A stretch of DNA of 64,000 nucleotides, from contig NC_039519.1 in NCBI RefSeq assembly GCF_003672135.1, forward strand, positions 310,001 to 374,000. Reading direction: 5' to 3'. The number at the start of each line of letters is the position of its first letter. The stretch's first letter is position 1. The notes under the pieces are model-generated. The model saw nothing but the letters and a program-made list of their open reading frames with translations, did not search any database and had not been told where the DNA came from. Origin of the DNA: Ooceraea biroi (taxonomy: Eukaryota; Arthropoda; Insecta; Hymenoptera; Formicidae). The position numbers and the translations under genes are program-made. This document shows, piece after piece, positions 57,860 through 64,000 of this stretch.

Positions 57860-58687
57860 ATGACGATCTCCTACGCTTGCGGCGACCAGCTGAAGCCGAA
57901 GAGGAAGGATCGGAAGGGCAAGAGCGATTCCATGAGACGGTGCGAGCATCTGCCTCCCGATGGAAGTGGTGAAGGTGACGACGGTGTCAGGCGATTTCAC
58001 GGTGACGGACTCGTCGTCAGGATGCATTCGAATCATCGCGTGCTGAAGATTACGGGCGACGGTTGCCGAATTGCTCTGTCAAAGAATTCCGGTAGCGTTC
58101 ATATCATCGGCGATGGCTGCAGAGTGCGCGTGAACCGCAACGAGGGTAACATCGAGTACACCGGCGACGGTGGTCGAGTCCTTCTTGGATCGGAGTCAGT
58201 TAAAGGGAAGGTGAAATTCGTGGGCGATGGTGGAAAAGTGATTCTCGACTCGAGTCGAGTCGAAACGGAATCGAAGACTGAGAGAAAGGACTCTGGGAAT
58301 TCCTCGGGGGAACGGTCGAACGAGGAAGCCAGTTACGTGGAAAAAGATGCGTGCTCTTGCAAGAAAGTGATCAACGCGACGCTGGGATGTGAGAAGCGTG
58401 CTGTTGGTAATGGAACGTTGAATCAGGAAGAGCTGGACAACGTGACGAATGATGTGAAGGAGAGGAACCAAGGGAAGTACAGGAAGCGCAACGAGGAAAC
58501 ACGGAAATCCTTGCGGCATCGGACCGTTGCGAAAATCATCACGAAGATTCAAAGCGACGGTCAATGTGTGAGGAAACGATTCTTTGGTGATTCTTCGTTC
58601 ATCGTTAATTCTCGCAGCGATGAAAAGTGTATCTCCTTCCGCGATGAAAAGTGTGTTGAGAACTTTGCGCAGAAACGTCAAGATTAA
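57860..58687 (+). CDS. GDG-repeat protein (unrecognised)
   Basis: Single 275-aa ORF with ATG in a good context (ACCAATGA). After a basic N-terminus, residues ~46-135 are five repeats of 18-20 aa, each starting with a hydrophobic residue, one residue and GDG: FHGDGLVVRM, ITGDGCRIAL, IIGDGCRVRV, YTGDGGRVLL and FVGDGGKVIL, with N-x-G-x-(V/I) closing most repeats. The alternating hydrophobic pattern with Gly/Asp/Asn turns is what a small beta-solenoid looks like. The second half is charged, Ser/Lys/Glu-rich, with a CSCKK motif and scattered Cys. No signal peptide or TM segment is evident. It may be one exon of a longer gene, but the start and stop are well placed, and AATAAA at 59118-59123 could end the transcript. 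Function unknown. Confidence 0.78.
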   Translation: MTISYACGDQLKPKRKDRKGKSDSMRRCEHLPPDGSGEGDDGVRRFHGDGLVVRMHSNHRVLKITGDGCRIALSKNSGSVHIIGDGCRVRVNRNEGNIEYTGDGGRVLLGSESVKGKVKFVGDGGKVILDSSRVETESKTERKDSGNSSGERSNEEASYVEKDACSCKKVINATLGCEKRAVGNGTLNQEELDNVTNDVKERNQGKYRKRNEETRKSLRHRTVAKIITKIQSDGQCVRKRFFGDSSFIVNSRSDEKCISFRDEKCVENFAQKRQD

Positions 58688-60746
58688 CGATAGGAAATCT
58701 AGGTGACGTTACTGGTGAATTGAAAAAACAAGAAGAATAGCAAAAAGTATATCTGTTCCTTGAAGAACAAACGATCGAACGCAATCAAAATTAATTGCAC
58801 AGAAATGGTTGAAAAGTTCTTCTCCCTTAAATATACAAATTGCCTATTTTTTCTTATTTTTTCTAATTAGGAATTTAAGAAACTTCTTATGTAGCGTGAT
58901 TAAAATTGGTCGCACGTAAATGACAGTTTTAATGTATAAATTAACGATTACTAGTTATTATAATTTTATCATTATTTTACGAAAATATGTACTATGTTTC
59001 CTATCTTGGTGTGATATTTTTTATCTTATCTTTTTTATTTTATAGATATTTCTGAGGATATCATGTGTTACAAACATTTCATGCAACATTATCATTTAAA
59101 AATCTGTTTCCTTGTACAATAAATTATTTCAAAAACTTATTTTGCTTTATGTGATTTCTCCCTTTAGAACTGCAATTCTCTAAATACCAAATAGGAAGCG
59201 AGACATATAAAATGTATCATATGACACATAACATATTCACCATTGTAAATCGATAAGTTTTAACACTTTACATTACTGAATAAATATAGGACAAGAGAAA
59301 AAAGAGTAGATGCAGCGCCAATTTATATTTAGACAGAAATTAATCCAGCAATGACGTTCTTGAAGAACATCACATGATCGATAGATAGGATATCGGTCAT
59401 AAACTATTCTCGGCCAACATATAAAGTCTACAGCTTGGAAATTAATCTGAGAATGCGCGTATAATATGACTATGGCAATTTCCTTACTCGAATCAGTTGT
59501 CAAAGAGTTTTCTTCATCATCTCTGCTTCTCGAAAGGAACACGACAAAAATGTTTCAAAATGTTAATTTTATTTTAAATTAACGTGGATTTATTCTTTCT
59601 TTTATTTCTGCTGTTACTTTCTGGGAAAATTTATGCGAAGGATGCAACGTAGACTAAGCCTTCCTATTCGATATAAAGTCTGGGTATCAAGAAGCCAGTG
59701 TCTCGGTATGGCACCGTCAACGTAAATTGCAGCGACTGCAACAGGGCAGCAGCAACCGAGATATTTCAGTAAAACGGGCGGTGGTCACACGGTTAGGGCT
59801 GCTGTGAAAGAGATAATTCTATTTATGAACGATGGTAATCCTTAGTACCCGAATATGACGACCCACAGATTAGATTCACCATAATTTCTGTATAAAACTA
59901 AAGAATATTTGATTTTAAACTGGATAGAAAACTAAGTTTTATAAATTGTGTTGAAGAGACTGTCCACAAAAGATTCTTAAAAATTTCTTTCTCGACATTT
60001 ATAGAAATTTACATAACTTCAATGTTTTAATTCTTTACATTATCGTGAGAACGATCATTATTTCTCATTTCAAGCATTTTCAGGCTTCTCTGAATAAATT
60101 TCTTTAACGTTATATCTCCATAATGTTCCGGTTTAAATATAGATTTCATAATATTACTCAATTTATACTGTTGTTAATTTTCATGCATTTTAAATTTTGT
60201 GTAAAAGGACTATCACTTTTATCGGCAAGTAATGCAACTACAAATACGCAGCTTGGGAATAATTAAGGCACTTAAGATACTAAGATATCGAAAACAGGAA
60301 ATGCTAGGAAAACACGATATTCTCGCACTACAATCTAGTACTGAAGTACAATCTTGTTGCTGCTCGCGTTGCATGTCAGAGGAATCGCCACACATCGCTT
60401 GTGAAAGCAAAGAGAAGCGTGGAACGTTCCCTTTTCTCTCACACGAGACTCAATTCGGATTAGTCTACACTCTCTCTCCCCTTCGAAGCCCATGCCGTGG
60501 ATATATTTATCGTCTGTGTTCGCTAAAATCATTCTGCGAGGTCTAACTTGACCCAAGAGAGAAGGAAAGAGACAGAAACAGAGAGAAAGAGAGTCTTATC
60601 CGGCGCAGTTGCATTCGCTGAATACGCGTCTTGCTTCTTCGAACGTTAATATGTCAAATGTGAGAGTAGAAAACTCTCTCTCTCGGTCTATTATAATGAC
60701 ACGAGCATTGTATAACGGATTATCTCATGTTCCAAATGTTTCTATA
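58688..60746. other. Intergenic region right of the GDG-repeat gene
   Basis: 3' UTR to about 59140 (AATAAA at 59118-59123), then AT-rich DNA with a purine-rich run near 60560-60600. No supportable gene or RNA. Confidence 0.45.
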
Positions 60747-62816
60747 CAGGGTGTCCCGGGTTTTAACCGACAAACTGCGGGAGCATATTCTACTAGTGGA
60801 AATAAGAAAAAATTCTTATATCGAGTTTGCTTAGAAATGCTTCATTACAAAGTTATAAACCAATATTGAAAAGAAATATGAGATAAGTAACAACGGATTT
60901 TTTCACAAAAATAAAAATTATCTACGCAATGATTTAGTGACGCATTTCAAAATGTTGTCCTTGCGCATCGATACAAGCTAGATACCGACGTAGTACAGAA
61001 TTTGTTACAGTACGACATTCCTGACAATTTTGTTGCATCTCAGTGACTGAATGCACGAGCTGCCGTACGAGAGTATCAACGTAGATTTCCTAACAGGAGA
61101 GTACCAGATAGATTTAAAGCAACGAATTACTAATTCAGTCACTGAGATGCAACAAAATTGTCAGGAATGTCGTACTGTAACAAATTCTGTACTACGTCGA
61201 TGTCTAGCTTGTATCGATGCGCAAGGACAACATTTTGAAATGCGTCACTAAATCATTGCGTAGATAATTTTTATTTTTGTGAAAAAATCCGTTGTTACTT
61301 GTCTCATATTTCTTTTCAATATTGGTTTATAACTTTGTAATGAAGCATTTCTAAGCAAACTCGATATAAGAATTTTTTCTTATTTCCACTAGTAGAATAT
61401 GCTCTCGCAGTTTGTCGGTTAAAACCCGGGACACCCTGTATATATATACATAATGATTAATTAATATGAATATTATAAACCAATATTGAAAAGAAATATG
61501 AGATAAGTGACAACGGAACATAGTGTAGAATTTGGAAGGTCCAAGATGTTTATGTTACGTGTATTCACGTGTATTCATGTTCACTATGTTGAAACGATTC
61601 AGTATGATTGTTACTTTCGCAACAGTAGCTGTTAGATTTCAATCGTCGTGTCAACTAGCAATTACTATCAGAATGCCAAAAGTGTTTTCAAATGAGGAAT
61701 ACACCGATATTCATTTCGTGTACGGATTCTGTGACGGAAATGCACGAGCTGCCGTACGAGAGTATCAACGTAGATTTCCTGACAGGAGAGTACCAGATAG
61801 ATTTAAAGCAACGAATTACTAATTCAGTCACTGAGATGCAACAAAATTGTCAGGAATGTCGTACTGTAACAAATTCTGTACTACGTCGGTGTCTAGCTTG
61901 TATCGATGCGCAAGGACAACATTTTGAAATGCGTCACTAAATCATTGCGTAGATAATTTTTATTTTTGTGAAAAAATCCGTTGTTACTTGTCTCATATTT
62001 CTTTTCAATATTGGTTTATAACTTTGTAATGAAGCATTTCTAAGCAAACTCGATATAAGAATTTTTTCTTATTTCCACTAGTAGAATATGCTCCCGCAGT
62101 TTGTCGGTTAAAACCCGGGACACCCTGTATATATATACATAATGATTAATTAATATGAATATTATAAACCAATATTGAAAAGAAATATGAGATAAGTGAC
62201 AACGGAACATAGTGTAGAATTTGGAAGGTCCAAGATGTTTATGTTACGTGTATTCACGTGTATTCATGTTCACTATGTTGAAACGATTCAGTATGATTGT
62301 TACTTTCGCAACAGTAGCTGTTAGATTTCAATCGTCGTGTCAACTAGCAATTACTATCAGAATGCCAAAAGTGTTTTCAAATGAGGAATACACCGATATT
62401 CATTTCGTGTACGGATTCTGTGACGGAAATGCACGAGCTGCCGTACGAGAGTATCAACGTAGATTTCCTGACAGGAGAGTACCAGATAGATTTAAAGCAA
62501 CGAATTACTAATTCAGTCACTGAGATGCAACAAAATTGTCAGGAATGTCGTACTGTAACAAATTCTGTACTACGTCGGTGTCTAGCTTGTATCGATGCGC
62601 AAGGACAACATTTTGAAATGCGTCACTAAATCATTGCGTAGATAATTTTTAGTTTTGTGAAAAAATCCGTTGTTACTTATCTCATATTTCTTTTCAATAT
62701 TGGTTTATAACTTTGTAATGAAGCATTTCTAAGCAAACTCGATATAAGAATTTTTTCTTATTTCCACTAGTAGAATATGCTCCCGCCGTTTGTCGGTTAA
62801 AACCCGGGACACCCTG
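60747..62816 (+). mobile_element. Tandem array of three DD41D mariner derivatives (right array, mirror image of the left array)
   Basis: One left terminus CAGGGTGTCCCGGG at 60747 (after TA). Right termini end at 61438, 62127 and 62816 (period 689 bp; final TA at 62817-62818). Units 2 and 3 are the same 689-bp derivative as in the left array, but inverted, with transposase pieces on the plus strand (61532-61822, 62221-62511). Unit 1 is different: 60747-61051 is the inverse of the stretch leading to 61438, so it is one large hairpin lacking the N-terminal transposase piece. All units lack the catalytic core. Confidence 0.9.
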
Positions 62817-63257
62817 TATATTCTGAATACGTATGCATACGTTACTTATAGATTTTTATCGGTAGATATCTCGTTTAAATACATCCAATAAAGAAATACG
62901 GATCTCTTGCGTCATTCGTTGCAATTTTATCGTCACGAATAAGTACTGTAGATATAACTTTCGCATATCAGCAACGAAATATGAATTCGCTGAGATAATA
63001 ATACCGAGCTGAATTCTTGTTTCTATATTAAGTCTCCTCCAGTACTTAAGCATGCTTGTGTAAAAAACGACAATAATGAATGTTTTAAAACATCGAACTA
63101 ATGAGACATGTTTATACTGCTTTCTCTCTCTCAAATAATGTGAAATATCTTGTATTAATAAGTTTTCTGAGCAAAACTTAACATTTATTGTACGCTAATT
63201 GACACATCGATAAATATTTTCTCCCTTTTTTTAAATAACATTTGATCGAACTATGTA

Positions 63258-63549
63258 CCCACATAACATTTTGCAAGTATTTTGCTAAGAATTTGCTCAG
63301 AAATGTTGCAAACAAAATGGCAACAAGGTGAGTCCTCATTTGTTTCAATATTGGTAGCAAAGAAACACGAAAACAGCAACTTTACAGCACCTTTGGGGCA
63401 ACAGTTGCGGTGAAAAATATATAATTATGGCATTATGTCAACAAAAGTGTGGCAAAAGTTAATTTCTGTCATTATTATAGCAACATGACAGCAATAATTG
63501 CCAGCACATAGATTGCACTACTTTGCTTTAGCAAAAAATGTTATCTGGG
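63258..63549. mobile_element. 292-bp MITE with CCCACATAACATTTTGC termini
   Basis: The left end CCCACATAACATTTTGC and the inverse of the right end (CCCAGATAACATTTTTTGC) form an ~18-bp imperfect TIR, flanked by TA on both sides (63256-63257 and 63550-63551). The interior is rich in TTGC/GCAA words. No ORF. Confidence 0.8.
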
Positions 63550-63551
63550 TA

Positions 63552-64000
63552 CATACAATAGAGAATATATATATATCTTATCGTATTTCTTATGTATTTC
63601 TCGATTGCTAAAATAATGTAAACATACTGAATGTATACCGTGTGATAATCGAAACAATTATGTGAAATTATGTGCTGGTGGCAAAACTACGTGAAAGTTT
63701 AAGGCCATTTGTTAATTGACTGGGCTAATTGTCGACCAAGAAATCTTCGTCACCGCGTATGGACCTGGTGGACTAATTAGCGAATTAATAAGTGAGCGGA
63801 AGCGAGCGATCGCATCGGCGTAATAGCCATAAACACCAATCTCACCCACGCTTTCCTCGAGTTGTACATATTTCTCGCCACGATTTTCCTTCGCACGATC
63901 ATGAAAGTAAGATGCAGTTTCATTCCATCTCGATATGTTTAGTAACGTGAGAATTTACGGTACTCTCTAATCAGGTTGAATCTCACTTTACAACTCGGTC
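63552..64000. other. Right edge of the window
   Basis: AT-rich, becoming more mixed after 63700. No exon could be supported, though a gene may begin beyond the edge. Confidence 0.35.

Noticed and set aside
58196..58681. 161-aa minus-strand ORF over the GDG gene
   Set aside because: Shadow of the plus-strand repeat protein; no independent features.

Overview
This window is animal nuclear DNA, most likely from an insect and probably an ant or other hymenopteran. The evidence is AT-rich intergenic DNA, short introns with GT-AG (sometimes GC-AG) borders, orthologues of conserved animal genes, and a heavy load of mariner-type and other cut-and-paste DNA transposons. There is no sign of bacterial organisation, CRISPR arrays or virus genes. 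All gene models were built by hand from frame and splice-phase continuity. No database search was possible.

Layout. On the minus strand, 1-5708 holds the N-terminal ~1,383 codons of REV3L (DNA polymerase zeta); its catalytic half lies beyond the left edge. Nup85 (6415-10404, nine exons, 642 aa) and ATIC/PURH (11814-17280, seven exons, 593 aa) follow. GPR143/OA1 is on the plus strand (19568-22909, six exons). AKAP10 is on the minus strand (24789-27798, ten exons, 594 aa). Between 30977 and 41837 are three plus-strand genes for secreted proteins of one paralogous family, defined by a YDQRQ motif straight after the signal peptide or linker. I do not recognise this family by name. On the minus strand, 43796-48104 encodes a ~1,050 aa Ser/Arg-rich coiled-coil protein that I cannot name. 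On the plus strand, 57860-58687 encodes a 275 aa protein with five ~18-residue GDG repeats, also of unknown function.

The rest is largely mobile or repeated DNA, much of it inside introns: a 14-copy, 188-bp tandem repeat filling ATIC intron 1 whose minus strand carries a hammerhead-ribozyme-like core; three TTAA-bounded foldback elements that have expanded internally into arrays of a ~175-180 bp palindromic unit; a family of TIR elements ending in CCCATACAGCAC; a 668-bp element present twice in inverted orientation; a 1,286-bp mariner; a tandem triplication of a second mariner; and DD41D mariner derivatives, including two mirror-image 689-bp tandem arrays flanking the GDG-repeat gene.

The conserved genes are unrelated housekeeping or signalling genes (translesion DNA synthesis, nuclear pore, purine synthesis, an organelle GPCR, PKA anchoring), not an operon-like pathway. 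The parts most likely to be undescribed are the YDQRQ secreted-protein cluster, the GDG-repeat protein, the intronic hammerhead-like satellite, and the foldback and 689-bp arrays, which look like transposons in the process of becoming satellites.
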